Shown: positions 1 through 8,506, numbered from the stretch's first letter. The stretch: 64,000 nucleotides of DNA from Chitinophagaceae bacterium UBA4411 (GCA_002400415.1 DGQP01000005.1:468266-532265); one strand, 5' to 3'. Numbers and translations: made by a program. Notes: generated by a model not told the origin, from the letters alone.

Positions 1-75
1 CTTATCTGCGAAAATAAACTGTAATACATGCCCCGGGCTCCGTTTTCTCTCTGAGAGCTGGTCAATACAAATGAA

Positions 76-804
76 TTATAGCCTGAAATAAGTGGCTAAC
101 TGAAGTATATGGTTATTGGTAAAAGCAGTTCCCTTCCCGTTGATGTACTGGTTCATATAACCTATTTCAATATCTGATTTTATATTCAGCCGGTAACCCA
201 TTGCCAGGTATAAACGATTCTGGTCAAAGAATTTTCCGTTCACGTTTGACGTACTGCCAAAGTTGACAAACACTTCGTTTTGTAATGCGGCAAATACACC
301 TTTTTGAAATGAAGTTTTGTTTGTTAGCGGAAGAATATTGCGGATAAAATACCGGAAACGGTTTGCATAAACTTTCCCGTCGTTTTTAAGCTCGTTATTC
401 AGTACTATGCTTTTCCCGATGAAACGTTGTTCGATACGGAAGCGGTGACTGGTGAAAATATTTTTTAGTTTATGATTATAAATGAGCTGCTCCCATACAC
501 GGTGTTCTGGTGCAAAACCCGGCACATTGCTTATAACACGTTTATTACTGATGAATGCATATCCTGCTGTGACGATGATTTTTTTATTGATGTGATAATT
601 TAAGCCGGTTCTTAGTAATACTGTTTGGATTTGCTTTATTTCATCATTACTTCTTAACTGTACATCGGCATGAATACTTGTTTTCTTACCAACTTTAAGT
701 GTATTGAATGCAGCCCCCCAGCCCGAGAATTGAGATTGGCCATGAATCATTGTAAAAATGCTTGTTAGCAGGGTAGTAACTAAGAGAAGAATTAGTTTTT
801 TCAT
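76..804 (-). CDS. DUF2490-type outer-membrane barrel protein
   Basis: The product has 242 residues from the ATG at 804. It opens with a signal peptide (MKKLILLLVTTLLTSIF, with a cleavage site probably after HGQ near residue 23). The remainder shows alternating strand patterns rich in aromatic residues, such as HRVWEQLIY and RFRIEQRF, and ends in FRL, as expected of an outer-membrane beta-barrel. The overall look matches DUF2490 proteins of Bacteroidota, whose function is unknown. The frame stays open upstream to a Met at 1023, but that start would bury the signal peptide behind 73 residues, so the inner start is preferred. It is transcribed away from nrdJ, alone as far as can be seen. The assignment is by resemblance only. 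Confidence 0.75.
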   Translation of the reverse strand: MKKLILLLVTTLLTSIFTMIHGQSQFSGWGAAFNTLKVGKKTSIHADVQLRSNDEIKQIQTVLLRTGLNYHINKKIIVTAGYAFISNKRVISNVPGFAPEHRVWEQLIYNHKLKNIFTSHRFRIEQRFIGKSIVLNNELKNDGKVYANRFRYFIRNILPLTNKTSFQKGVFAALQNEVFVNFGSTSNVNGKFFDQNRLYLAMGYRLNIKSDIEIGYMNQYINGKGTAFTNNHILQLATYFRL

Positions 805-1115
805 ATACGCAAAAAAACAAAATATTCGGGTTATTAAATTTTTATCCTTCTGTAATGGCTGTGTTACGCAACAGACAAGTATTTCGTGATTTGAAACCCG
901 GCGAAAACCAGTAAAATCAATAGTTTCAATGGTTTTTCCGGCAGAATCCCTTGCTGGGTTTGGCTTTGCGGCCAGGGGGTCAAGTGTTAATAATTTTGTA
1001 ATATATGTGTCTGAATTTTCCAAAAATTTTTTACCCTAAAAGCTGTCAGCAGTTGTGAAAAAATCAGCTAAATCAATACAGTAAAGCACTTGGGGGCGGC
1101 TACCGTTCCTTATCC

Positions 1116-1126
1116 ACACAATGTGT
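1116..1126. promoter_or_regulatory. Short palindrome upstream of the nrdJ promoter
   Basis: ACACA-A-TGTGT is a perfect 5-bp inverted repeat ending 11 bases before the -33 element of nrdJ. Ribonucleotide reductase genes are often controlled by NrdR, which binds AT-rich palindromes with ACAC ends. This site has the ACAC ends, but it is shorter than a normal NrdR box and no second copy was seen. A regulatory role is therefore a guess. Confidence 0.2.
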
Positions 1127-1137
1127 ATATCTGAAGG

Positions 1138-1168
1138 TTTGAATTTCCGGGTGATAAAAATACTTTCG
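1138..1168 (+). promoter_or_regulatory. Promoter of nrdJ
   Basis: TTTG at 1138-1141, a 19-base spacer, then TACTTTCG at 1161-1168. The Bacteroidota consensus is TTTG-N(about 19)-TAnnTTTG, so only one base of the -7 element departs from it. The predicted transcript would start near 1175, at the base of the hairpin at 1175-1192. Confidence 0.6.
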
Positions 1169-1174
1169 TAATAG

Positions 1175-1192
1175 ACCTCTCGCCAGAGAGGT
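1175..1192 (+). promoter_or_regulatory. 5' leader hairpin of nrdJ mRNA
   Basis: ACCTCTC, a GCCA loop and GAGAGGT form a perfect 7-bp stem. It lies just downstream of the predicted promoter and 43 bases before the nrdJ ATG, so it would sit at the very 5' end of the mRNA. Such hairpins can stabilise a transcript or bind a regulator. No U-run follows, so it is not a terminator. Confidence 0.45.
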
Positions 1193-1235
1193 TGGATTGA
1201 AACCAGGACCCAAACCCGTTAAATTTATTCTAGTT

Positions 1236-4200
1236 ATGGCAAATAAGAAGCAGGCATCCGCCGCAAGCGGTTTGCAGTTTAGTCGTCGCTTCACCCGTGA
1301 GGATGTGAATGTATATGACCAGTTCGAGTATGATTACCGCACTTCTGTAATCCGTAATCCATCCGGAGAAGTGGTATTTGAGATGAACAATGTGGAAGTG
1401 CCCAAACAATGGAGCCAGATTGCCACCGATATTTTAGCCCAAAAATATTTTCGCAAAGCAGGAGTGCCACAACCCGATGGCAGTCTTGGGAGAGAAACTT
1501 CAGCCAAGCAGGTTGCACATCGCCTGGCACATTGCTGGAGAGTATGGGGTGAGAGGTATGGCTATTTCGCTGCTGAAAAAGATGCACAGGTGTTTTACGA
1601 AGAGCTTGTGTATTCTATTCTGAACCAGATGTGTGTGCCTAATTCACCACAATGGTTCAATACCGGTCTGCATGAAGTGTATGGTATTACTGGTAAACCC
1701 CAGGGTCACTATTATGTAGATCCCGCAGATGGAGAATTAAAGAAATCACAGAATGCGTATGAACGCCCCCAGCCGCACGCCTGCTTCATCCTGAGTGTGG
1801 ATGATGATTTGGTGAATGAAGGTGGTATCATGGATCTCTGGGTTCGTGAAGCGAGAATCTTCAAATATGGTTCAGGTGTTGGCACTAACTACTCCAACCT
1901 GCGTGGTGCCGGCGAAAAATTAAGTGGTGGCGGAACTTCATCCGGTTTAATGAGCTTTCTTAAGATTGGTGACAGAGCCGCCGGGGCTATTAAATCAGGT
2001 GGTACCACCCGCCGGGCTGCAAAAATGGTTTGTTTAGATCTGGACCATCCTGAAATTGTTGAATTCATCAATTGGAAAGTAGAAGAAGAAAAGAAAGTAG
2101 GTGCATTGATCGCTGCCGGTTATCCTTCCGGCTACGAAGATGAAGCCTACAGAACAGTAAGCGGGCAGAATTCAAATAACTCTATCCGTATTCCTAATTC
2201 CTTCTTCAAAGTACTGGACGAAGATGGTGATTGGGAGTTAAAAGGAAGAATGGATGGCCGGGTAATGAAGAAAATCCCTGCCCGTGAATTATGGAACCAG
2301 GTTTCTTACGCTGCATGGCGTTGCGCTGACCCGGGTACACAATATAACACTACCATCAACGAATGGCATACTTGCCCCGAAGGCGGAGAAATCAGGGCTT
2401 CTAATCCCTGCTCTGAGTACATGTTCCTGGATAATACAGCCTGCAACCTGGCATCAGCCAACCTGATGAAATTCTTTGATACTGAAACCAACCAGTTTGA
2501 TGTGGCCGGTTATGAATATAACTGCCGCTTATGGACGGTTGTATTGGAAATATCAGTATTGATGGCGCAGTTTCCTTCCAAAGAAGTGGCGCAACTGAGC
2601 TATGAATACAGGACACTGGGATTAGGCTATGCAAACCTTGGCACCATGCTGATGGTGAGTGGTATACCGTATGACAGTGAAGAGGCAAGAGGTATTGCCG
2701 GTGCTATCACAGCTATCATGACGGGGATTGCTTACAAAACATCTGCAGAGATGGCGCAGGCATTGGGTGCATTCCCAAGATATGAAGAGAATAAGCATCA
2801 TATGATGCGGGTAATGCGTAATCACCGCCTTGCTGCTTATGATGCGGACGAATATGAAAACCTGAGCTTGAAGCCAATGGGCATTAAAGCAAAATATTGC
2901 CCTGATTATTTATTAAAGGCAGCTTGCAAAGCATGGGATGATGCTGTGGAAATGGGAGAGAAATACGGTTACAGGAATGCACAGGCAACCGTTATCGCGC
3001 CAACGGGAACAATTGGTTTGGTAATGGATTGCGATACGACAGGTGTTGAACCGGATTTTGCCCTGGTGAAATTTAAAAAACTATCTGGTGGTGGCTATTT
3101 CAAGATCATCAATCAATCGGTTCCCTCCGCATTGAAGAACCTGGGCTATTCAGAAAAAGAATCAGAAGCGATCATTAAATACGCAACAGGTTCTGCATCA
3201 TTTGCCGGAGCTCCTTTCATCAACCACCAGACACTGAGCGAAAAAGGATTTATTGCTGATGAGATCAAACGCCTGGATGCTGCGGCTTTGACAGCATTTG
3301 AAATTGGATTTGTATTTAATAAATATACGCTGGGTGAAGAATGTCTGCAAAGACTTGGCTTTACTGCTGAACAATACAACGATTTTGAATGGAGCCTGCT
3401 GGAAGCATTAGGCTTTACTGCTGAGCAAATAGAAGCGGCGAACGATTACGTATGCGGAACAATGATGCTTGAAGGAGCTCCTTTGCTGAAAGAAGAACAC
3501 CTGCCGGTATTTGATTGTGCAAATAAATGTGGCACCAAGGGTCAACGTTACATTCATGCACATGGTCATATCCGTATGATGGGTGCCACACAACCGTTTA
3601 TCAGCGGCGCCATTTCAAAAACAATCAACCTGCCACACGAAGCAAAAGTGGAAGAAATTGCAGATGCCTATTACCTGAGCTGGAAATTAGGGCTGAAAGC
3701 AAATGCACTGTACCGTGATGGCTCTAAATTATCTCAGCCACTTAGTAATAAATCGGATAAGAAAAAGAAGTCGGAAGACGGAAGTCAGAAATCAGAAGCT
3801 GAACAACTGACAGCTGACAGCACACAACCAGCAACCGAATCAAACATTGTTGATTTAGGGAAACTGACGGTTGAAGAATTGCTGGAAGAAGTACAAAAAA
3901 GGGTACAGGCTTCTCCTGATACCAAGCTGAAACGTAAGCTGGCCAGCATCGTTGAACGCAGGGCATTACCAGCCAAGCGCCGGGGCTTTACGCAAAAAGC
4001 AAAGATCAATGGCCAGGCTATCTTCCTCCGTACCGGGGAATATGGAGATGGAACACTGGGAGAGATATTCATTGACATGGCGAAAGAAGGGGCTACCATG
4101 CGCAGTATGATGAACTGTTTCGCAATATCCATTTCTATCGGATTGCAATACGGAGTTCCGTTAGAAGAGTTTGTTGACAAATTTGCATTCACAAGATTTG

Positions 4201-4631
4201 ATCCATCAGGTTTTGTAGAACATCCGAATATCAAATCAACCACTTCATTGGTTGACTTCATCTTCCGGGTACTGGGTTATGAGTACCTGGGACGTACTGA
4301 CCTGGTCCATGTGCTGGACAAGCCGGAAGTGATGAACACCGGGGCGGATGATTGGGATGAGATACCTTCTAACGGGTTAGAATATGCCAAAGAGCAGGAA
4401 TTGTCAAGTGTTCGGATAACACCCTCATCTGGTTCAGTAACACCGCAGCCGGTAAAAAATCAGCGGACTGCACAAACAGTAAAAGCAGACGCCGGTATGG
4501 ATGCTATTAACGCTGCAGCCAAGAATATGCAGAGTGATGCGCCGGCCTGTAATGTATGTGGTCATATCATGATGCGCAGCGGTACTTGTTACAAATGTTT
4601 GAACTGCGGTAACCAGGGCGGTTGCAGCTAA
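1236..4631 (+). CDS. nrdJ: Vitamin B12-dependent ribonucleoside-diphosphate reductase (class II)
   Basis: This cytoplasmic enzyme makes deoxyribonucleotides from ribonucleotides using adenosylcobalamin to generate the thiyl radical, so it works with or without oxygen. The 1131-residue product has the catalytic barrel with Cys183 (PHACFILS) and the active-site NPCSE motif (Cys392, Glu394). It then has a TSCPD domain (about residues 920-1030) and a C-terminal zinc-ribbon-like cysteine cluster (CNVCG, CYKCLNCG) that re-reduces the active site in this family. Start: the ATG at 1236 begins MANKKQ; an in-frame ATG at 1197 would add 13 residues but lies almost on the leader hairpin. A charged low-complexity linker (about residues 838-870) of DKKKKSEDGSQKSE type separates the barrel from the C-terminal part. 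No class I genes are in the window. A strong terminator follows. Confidence 0.97.
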   Translation: MANKKQASAASGLQFSRRFTREDVNVYDQFEYDYRTSVIRNPSGEVVFEMNNVEVPKQWSQIATDILAQKYFRKAGVPQPDGSLGRETSAKQVAHRLAHCWRVWGERYGYFAAEKDAQVFYEELVYSILNQMCVPNSPQWFNTGLHEVYGITGKPQGHYYVDPADGELKKSQNAYERPQPHACFILSVDDDLVNEGGIMDLWVREARIFKYGSGVGTNYSNLRGAGEKLSGGGTSSGLMSFLKIGDRAAGAIKSGGTTRRAAKMVCLDLDHPEIVEFINWKVEEEKKVGALIAAGYPSGYEDEAYRTVSGQNSNNSIRIPNSFFKVLDEDGDWELKGRMDGRVMKKIPARELWNQVSYAAWRCADPGTQYNTTINEWHTCPEGGEIRASNPCSEYMFLDNTACNLASANLMKFFDTETNQFDVAGYEYNCRLWTVVLEISVLMAQFPSKEVAQLSYEYRTLGLGYANLGTMLMVSGIPYDSEEARGIAGAITAIMTGIAYKTSAEMAQALGAFPRYEENKHHMMRVMRNHRLAAYDADEYENLSLKPMGIKAKYCPDYLLKAACKAWDDAVEMGEKYGYRNAQATVIAPTGTIGLVMDCDTTGVEPDFALVKFKKLSGGGYFKIINQSVPSALKNLGYSEKESEAIIKYATGSASFAGAPFINHQTLSEKGFIADEIKRLDAAALTAFEIGFVFNKYTLGEECLQRLGFTAEQYNDFEWSLLEALGFTAEQIEAANDYVCGTMMLEGAPLLKEEHLPVFDCANKCGTKGQRYIHAHGHIRMMGATQPFISGAISKTINLPHEAKVEEIADAYYLSWKLGLKANALYRDGSKLSQPLSNKSDKKKKSEDGSQKSEAEQLTADSTQPATESNIVDLGKLTVEELLEEVQKRVQASPDTKLKRKLASIVERRALPAKRRGFTQKAKINGQAIFLRTGEYGDGTLGEIFIDMAKEGATMRSMMNCFAISISIGLQYGVPLEEFVDKFAFTRFDPSGFVEHPNIKSTTSLVDFIFRVLGYEYLGRTDLVHVLDKPEVMNTGADDWDEIPSNGLEYAKEQELSSVRITPSSGSVTPQPVKNQRTAQTVKADAGMDAINAAAKNMQSDAPACNVCGHIMMRSGTCYKCLNCGNQGGCS

Positions 4632-4682
4632 CTAATGTTGTAAGGACGGAAAAACCACCATAAAGAAAGTACCCATTAATTC

Positions 4683-4709
4683 AAATCCCGGCTAAAGGCC
4701 GGGATTTTT
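4683..4709 (+). terminator. Rho-independent terminator of nrdJ
   Basis: AAATCCCGGC, a TAAAG loop and GCCGGGATTT form a perfect 10-bp stem running into TTTTTAATTT. It starts 51 bases after the nrdJ stop codon. Confidence 0.9.
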
Positions 4710-4753
4710 AATTTCTTCCCGGCCGAATCAATTGCCAGAAAGAATGGAATAAC

Positions 4754-4771
4754 GAAGTTTGCATAAACTTC
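4754..4771. promoter_or_regulatory. Inverted repeat at the start of the aldo/keto reductase gene
   Basis: GAAGTTT-GCAT-AAACTTC is a perfect 7-bp inverted repeat ending 4 bases before the ATG at 4776. In RNA it would form a hairpin over the ribosome-binding region; in DNA it could be an operator. Which of these applies cannot be told from sequence. Confidence 0.4.
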
Positions 4772-4775
4772 ATTT

Positions 4776-5786
4776 ATGTATAACGCATCTCCTTCCAGGT
4801 ATGATTCTATGAAATATAACCGTTGCGGTAAAAGTGGGTTGCTGTTACCTGCTATCTCGCTCGGGCTCTGGCAAAATTTTGGCAATGCTGACCAATATAC
4901 CAACATGAAACAAATTATCCTCGGGGCATTTGACCGGGGGGTTACTCATTTTGATCTTGCCAATAACTATGGTCCTCCTGCAGGAGAAGCAGAGCGAAAT
5001 TTTGGCAAGATACTAAAGGCGGAACTGCATACATACCGTGACGAACTGATCATTTCTTCCAAAGCCGGCTTTTCTATGTGGCAGGGTCCTTATGGTGAAT
5101 GGGGTTCCCGCAAGAATCTTATCGCAAGTGCTGACCAGAGCTTAAAACGGCTGGGATTGGAATACGTGGATATTTTCTATTCTCATCGTCCCGATCCGGA
5201 AACGCCTGTGGAAGAAACCATGCAGGCCCTGGACACCATTGTGCGAAGCGGTAAAGCGCTTTATGCCGGTATTTCCAATTATGATGCAGAGCAAACCCGG
5301 AAAGCTGCGGCCGTGCTAAAGCAACTTGGCACTCCCTGCCTGATTCATCAGCCACGCTATTCCATGCTGGACCGCTGGGTGGAACAACCCGGGGACAATG
5401 GAAAATCACTGCTGGAAACGGTGGACGAACTGGGGATTGGTTGTATTGCATTTTCTCCGCTTGCACAGGGTCGCCTGACTGATAAATATATTAATGGAGT
5501 ACCTACTAATTCCAGGATCGGAAGGGCATTGTCGAATGGCGCCATCCAGGCAAAGGATCTGAGCGAAGAAATAATAAACAAAATTAAAAAACTCAATGAT
5601 GTGGCCTCCGGACGGGCACAAACCCTGGCACAAATGGCCATTGCCTGGCTACTAAAGGATAAACGCATAACCTCTGTACTGGTAGGCGCAAGTTCTATTA
5701 ACCAATTGCAAAATAGTTTGGATGCATTGCAGGCACCGGCTTTCAGTTCTGATGAACTGTTGCTGATCGAATCGGTACTAAATTAA
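4776..5786 (+). CDS. gpr: Aldo/keto reductase, L-glyceraldehyde-3-phosphate reductase type
   Basis: An NADPH-dependent (beta/alpha)8-barrel reductase of 336 residues, closely matching the E. coli YghZ/Gpr layout from end to end. That enzyme reduces L-glyceraldehyde-3-phosphate and methylglyoxal-like aldehydes and acts in detoxification. The catalytic tetrad is visible: Asp60, Tyr65 (HFDLANNYG), Lys96 (SSKAG) and His137 (FYSHR). The cofactor-binding end is visible as SVLVGAS. The ATG at 4776 is kept because the residues after it (SPSRYDSMKYNRCGKSG) align with the N-terminus of YghZ; a start at 4809 would lose them. It appears to be a single-gene unit between the nrdJ terminator and the convergent esterase gene. 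An inverted repeat lies just before its start. Confidence 0.93.
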   Translation: MYNASPSRYDSMKYNRCGKSGLLLPAISLGLWQNFGNADQYTNMKQIILGAFDRGVTHFDLANNYGPPAGEAERNFGKILKAELHTYRDELIISSKAGFSMWQGPYGEWGSRKNLIASADQSLKRLGLEYVDIFYSHRPDPETPVEETMQALDTIVRSGKALYAGISNYDAEQTRKAAAVLKQLGTPCLIHQPRYSMLDRWVEQPGDNGKSLLETVDELGIGCIAFSPLAQGRLTDKYINGVPTNSRIGRALSNGAIQAKDLSEEIINKIKKLNDVASGRAQTLAQMAIAWLLKDKRITSVLVGASSINQLQNSLDALQAPAFSSDELLLIESVLN

Positions 5787-5787
5787 G

Positions 5788-5806
5788 TCTCTCTTGAATT
5801 GAGAGA
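5788..5806. terminator. Weak hairpin between convergent genes
   Basis: TCTCTC-TTGAATT-GAGAGA lies in the 28-base gap between the convergent aldo/keto reductase and CE2-like esterase genes. The stem is only 6 bp and no good U-run follows on either strand, so its role as a shared terminator is uncertain. Confidence 0.3.
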
Positions 5807-5814
5807 TATAAATT

Positions 5815-6906
5815 TTACTTTCGGTATAAAAGTTTTTTTATACAACCGGAGAGTTCATTTGCAATAGCCAGGTGTTCTTGTGCATTTGGATGGGCGTCAC
5901 AGCCTTTATTGTACTGCTGCCTGAAAAAGTAGGTGGTCACTTTTTTTTCTCCTGAATCCGATAAAGCATTTGCGATGGCCGCAAGGTATTTTCTCAGCAC
6001 TTTATCCAGGGCTGAATCCGCCATCGGGCTATTCAGAAGTAAAAAATCTGCCCGTGGATAATAAGCTCTCAGTTGCCGGATGAAGCGGATGTAAGCGCTG
6101 CAAAAAGCAGATGAATCCTGAATACCGTCATTCTGGCCAAGGCAGACCGTAACCAGGTCCGGCTGATATTGGGTAAAATCCCAGGGCAATTTGTTTTCTG
6201 ACATGCAGATCTTATCGAAGACTTCCGGCATAACCGTGGTTTTATTACAGCAACTGTGAATCAGGCCGATCCCTGACACAGAAGACAGGTGCCATTGCGC
6301 ATTAAGTGCTCTTGCTGTTACCGGGCCATAAGCCATATAGGCGTTGTGCTGATCATACCATTCACCCGTTTTACAAGGAATTGCAGAAGCATCATTACCC
6401 ATGCCGCAGGTGATGGAATTACCAATGAACTCTATTTTCTTTTTTGGTTTTTCAGGAGAGTGCAGCAGCTTGCTACAGGTAAATCCCACCAGTTCCAGGT
6501 AGCCAATTTCAGCTTCTGTATTCTTACAGATAACCAGGTTATGGGTTCCTTTGTTTAAACCGCTGACCAACACTATCCGGTTTTTTCTTTCTTTGGTTTG
6601 TACCCGTTGCAAAACGTTATTATCCAAAATTACCTGTATGTAATTATGAGATTTACCCCACTTTTCTTCATCATTCAGTTCTATTATACAATATGTGCCG
6701 CTAAACCGGATGCTGATATAAGTACCGGGTGCCCAGAACCTGGGCCTGGACGGATCTGTGAAATCAACCCGGCCGGTATACCGGATATCAGGGTGGCTGG
6801 CCGGATAAAAAACGCTGTCTGTGTTGCCGGTTGCAAAGGCTGAATAACAGCCGGAAAGGACTATTAGTACCACCTGTATAATTATCCGGGTAACTACTGG
6901 TTGCAT
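5815..6906 (-). CDS. CE2-like SGNH acetylesterase, probable lipoprotein
   Basis: A probable polysaccharide deacetylase of 363 residues. It starts with a hydrophobic leader ending in LSGC, which fits a lipobox, so the protein is likely membrane-anchored. A jelly-roll-like N-terminal domain (about residues 30-140) is followed by an SGNH hydrolase domain. The nucleophile is in IGNSITCGMG (Ser164), the block III motif is GQND, and the Asp-x-His pair is in DAHPN (Asp337, His339). This two-domain order is that of carbohydrate esterase family 2, whose members remove acetyl groups from xylan and mannan. The ATG at 6906 is chosen because it places the leader at the N-terminus; the Met at 6960 overlaps the preceding gene. 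It is the third gene of the AraC-SGNH-CE2 run on the left arm of the mannan PUL, so acetylated mannan is the likely substrate (inference). Confidence 0.85.
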   Translation of the reverse strand: MQPVVTRIIIQVVLIVLSGCYSAFATGNTDSVFYPASHPDIRYTGRVDFTDPSRPRFWAPGTYISIRFSGTYCIIELNDEEKWGKSHNYIQVILDNNVLQRVQTKERKNRIVLVSGLNKGTHNLVICKNTEAEIGYLELVGFTCSKLLHSPEKPKKKIEFIGNSITCGMGNDASAIPCKTGEWYDQHNAYMAYGPVTARALNAQWHLSSVSGIGLIHSCCNKTTVMPEVFDKICMSENKLPWDFTQYQPDLVTVCLGQNDGIQDSSAFCSAYIRFIRQLRAYYPRADFLLLNSPMADSALDKVLRKYLAAIANALSDSGEKKVTTYFFRQQYNKGCDAHPNAQEHLAIANELSGCIKKLLYRK

Positions 6907-6937
6907 TATTGAAGTGCTGAAATGAATGATTAAATGA

Positions 6938-7600
6938 TTAGCGAAGCAGGTAAGGTTCAATAAGGGGTTGCCAGATCTGGTATCCTTTTTTATTCATATG
7001 TAATTTATCCGGCAGAAAGATATCTTCCATTAGTGTGCCTTCTTTTGTAAACATTTTATGGTACACATCTACAAATTCAGTTCTCTTTTTTTTCCGGATA
7101 AAATGTTTAATAAGCTGGTTCCCTTTTTCGAGTACAAGGCGGAATTTTTCCCGGCTGGGACTGGGTTTCATTGATACATATACTATAGGCACTTTCGGCA
7201 ACCTGCTGCGGATCAGTGCATGGAGCCGCTTGAACCGGTTTAGCACAGAATCTGCTGTAATAGTGGGTGAGGATGCTACATCATTTTCCCCACAGTAGAT
7301 TACAATCTGTTTAGGATGATAAGCGAAAATTACCTGGTCTGCATAAAGCAACTGGTGTGTAAGAGAAGAGCCTCCAAAGGCCCTGTTAAGAATGGGATAT
7401 GAAGGGAAATAATCCCTGACATCCTTCCAGTTTGTAAAAGAGGAACTGCCGATAAAAAGGATGGGGCGGGAAGGCGGAGCCTGCAATGAATCCAGTTTTT
7501 TGAAATAGTTTATTTCATTGATAAAGGGCTGCGCTGTTGTTGTTACGGCTAAAATCAATGAGATGAAAAGAGAAAAGAATGGAATTGCTTTATTTTTCAT
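6938..7600 (-). CDS. Secreted SGNH/GDSL hydrolase
   Basis: A single-domain SGNH esterase of 220 residues with a cleavable signal peptide (MKNKAIPFFSLFISLILAV, cleavage near TTAQ). The motifs are block I FIGSSSFTNW (nucleophile probably Ser53), block II with the Gly of RAFGGSS, block III CGEND, and block V PDKLHMN with the Asp-x-x-His pair. It resembles Bacteroidota GDSL-type esterases related to the platelet-activating-factor acetylhydrolase fold. It starts 27 bases after the AraC regulator ends and ends 31 bases before the CE2-like esterase starts, so the three are probably co-transcribed. A second acetyl-ester activity on mannan or on its oligosaccharides is inferred from context; the sequence alone gives only the fold and active site. 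Confidence 0.85.
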   Translation of the reverse strand: MKNKAIPFFSLFISLILAVTTTAQPFINEINYFKKLDSLQAPPSRPILFIGSSSFTNWKDVRDYFPSYPILNRAFGGSSLTHQLLYADQVIFAYHPKQIVIYCGENDVASSPTITADSVLNRFKRLHALIRSRLPKVPIVYVSMKPSPSREKFRLVLEKGNQLIKHFIRKKKRTEFVDVYHKMFTKEGTLMEDIFLPDKLHMNKKGYQIWQPLIEPYLLR

Positions 7601-7627
7601 GATCGTGATATTTCGGTTGTGAAGTAA

Positions 7628-8506
7628 TCAGATAAAGACCCTGTTTCCGTGACTGTAATCTTCCCGGAATTGCTTGGGTGTGCAACCTTTCTTCTTTTTA
7701 AAAAGACGGTTGAAATTAGAAATATTATTAAAGCCGCAATGGTAAGCCACTTCTGCCACCGGCCGGTTGGTATCAATCAGGAGACGGGAAGCATGGCCAA
7801 GCCGGATTTCCAGCAGGCTATCAATAAAACTGATCCCGGTGTGAGTTTTAAAAAAACGGCTGAAGGAGACTTCGGTCATATTGGCCAGTTTTGCTGCATC
7901 GGCAAGGACAACCGGTTTGTCAAAATTCTGGTTTATATGTTCCATTACTTTTTCTACCCGGCGGCTGTTATAACTCGGCTGCACATTACTGAATGTAGCA
8001 TCGGACAGTGTCCGCATATTCCTTGAAATAGACAAATCATGAAGAATGGACATCAGTTCCAGTACAGAATCAAACCCCTGTTTGGTGCGCAGTTGTTTCA
8101 ATCTTCCGCTCAGTTGCTGAATGGTGGATTTTGAAAACAGAATTCCCCTCTTCGATTTTTCAAACATCTCCCGGACAAAATGCAACTGGTTTCGGCGAAG
8201 CATTTTGTCATCGAAAAGATCTTTATGAAACTGGATCGTGATTTCCTGTATCTCCTGGCTTTTGCATTTGTGTGTTTTCCATACATGCGGGAGATTAGAG
8301 CCTACGAGTACCAGTTCAGCATCGTCTATTTCTCCCATATGGTCTCCAACAACCCGTTTGGCTCCTCTGGCATTAAGGATCAGGTTCAATTCCATTTCCT
8401 CATGGTAGTGAAGTGGAAAATCAAACTCGGTCTTGGTTCTTGCAAATATGGTAAAGCAGTCGCTGGCGGTCAGCGGGGTAATTTCTTTGAGGATCAAAGT
8501 ATGCAT
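7628..8506 (-). CDS. AraC-family transcriptional regulator of the mannan PUL
   Basis: A 292-residue regulator with an N-terminal cupin-type sensor domain (about residues 15-120; HYHEEMEL and NLPHVW are typical) and a C-terminal AraC-type DNA-binding domain (about residues 188-285). Both helix-turn-helix units are visible in LADAAKLANMTEVSFSRFFK and in VAEVAYHCGFNNISNFNRLF. It is divergent from susC across a 200-base gap and precedes the two esterase genes in the same direction. By position it is the likely activator of both arms, sensing a mannan breakdown product. Many PULs use a hybrid two-component or sigma/anti-sigma pair instead; none is present here. The ligand is not predictable. Confidence 0.92.
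   Translation of the reverse strand: MHTLILKEITPLTASDCFTIFARTKTEFDFPLHYHEEMELNLILNARGAKRVVGDHMGEIDDAELVLVGSNLPHVWKTHKCKSQEIQEITIQFHKDLFDDKMLRRNQLHFVREMFEKSKRGILFSKSTIQQLSGRLKQLRTKQGFDSVLELMSILHDLSISRNMRTLSDATFSNVQPSYNSRRVEKVMEHINQNFDKPVVLADAAKLANMTEVSFSRFFKTHTGISFIDSLLEIRLGHASRLLIDTNRPVAEVAYHCGFNNISNFNRLFKKKKGCTPKQFREDYSHGNRVFI

Larger units (their letters stand above)
805..1235. other. Intergenic region with the nrdJ control signals
   Basis: This 431-base gap separates the divergent DUF2490 gene and nrdJ. Its right half holds a short palindrome (1116-1126), a Bacteroidota-type promoter (1138-1168) and a hairpin (1175-1192), each listed separately. No B12-box-like element was recognised, so a cobalamin riboswitch is not supported. 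No credible small gene was seen. Confidence 0.5.

Noticed and set aside
1023..1023. The upstream start for the DUF2490 protein at 1023
   Set aside because: It would place 73 residues of non-domain sequence ahead of a clear signal peptide starting at 804.
1024..1235. Possible cobalamin riboswitch before the B12-dependent reductase gene
   Set aside because: No B12-box-like core or the long multi-helix layout of a cobalamin riboswitch could be found; only a single short hairpin is present.
3785..4261. A 158-residue minus-strand frame inside nrdJ
   Set aside because: It lies wholly opposite conserved NrdJ coding sequence and has a serine-rich, domain-free product.
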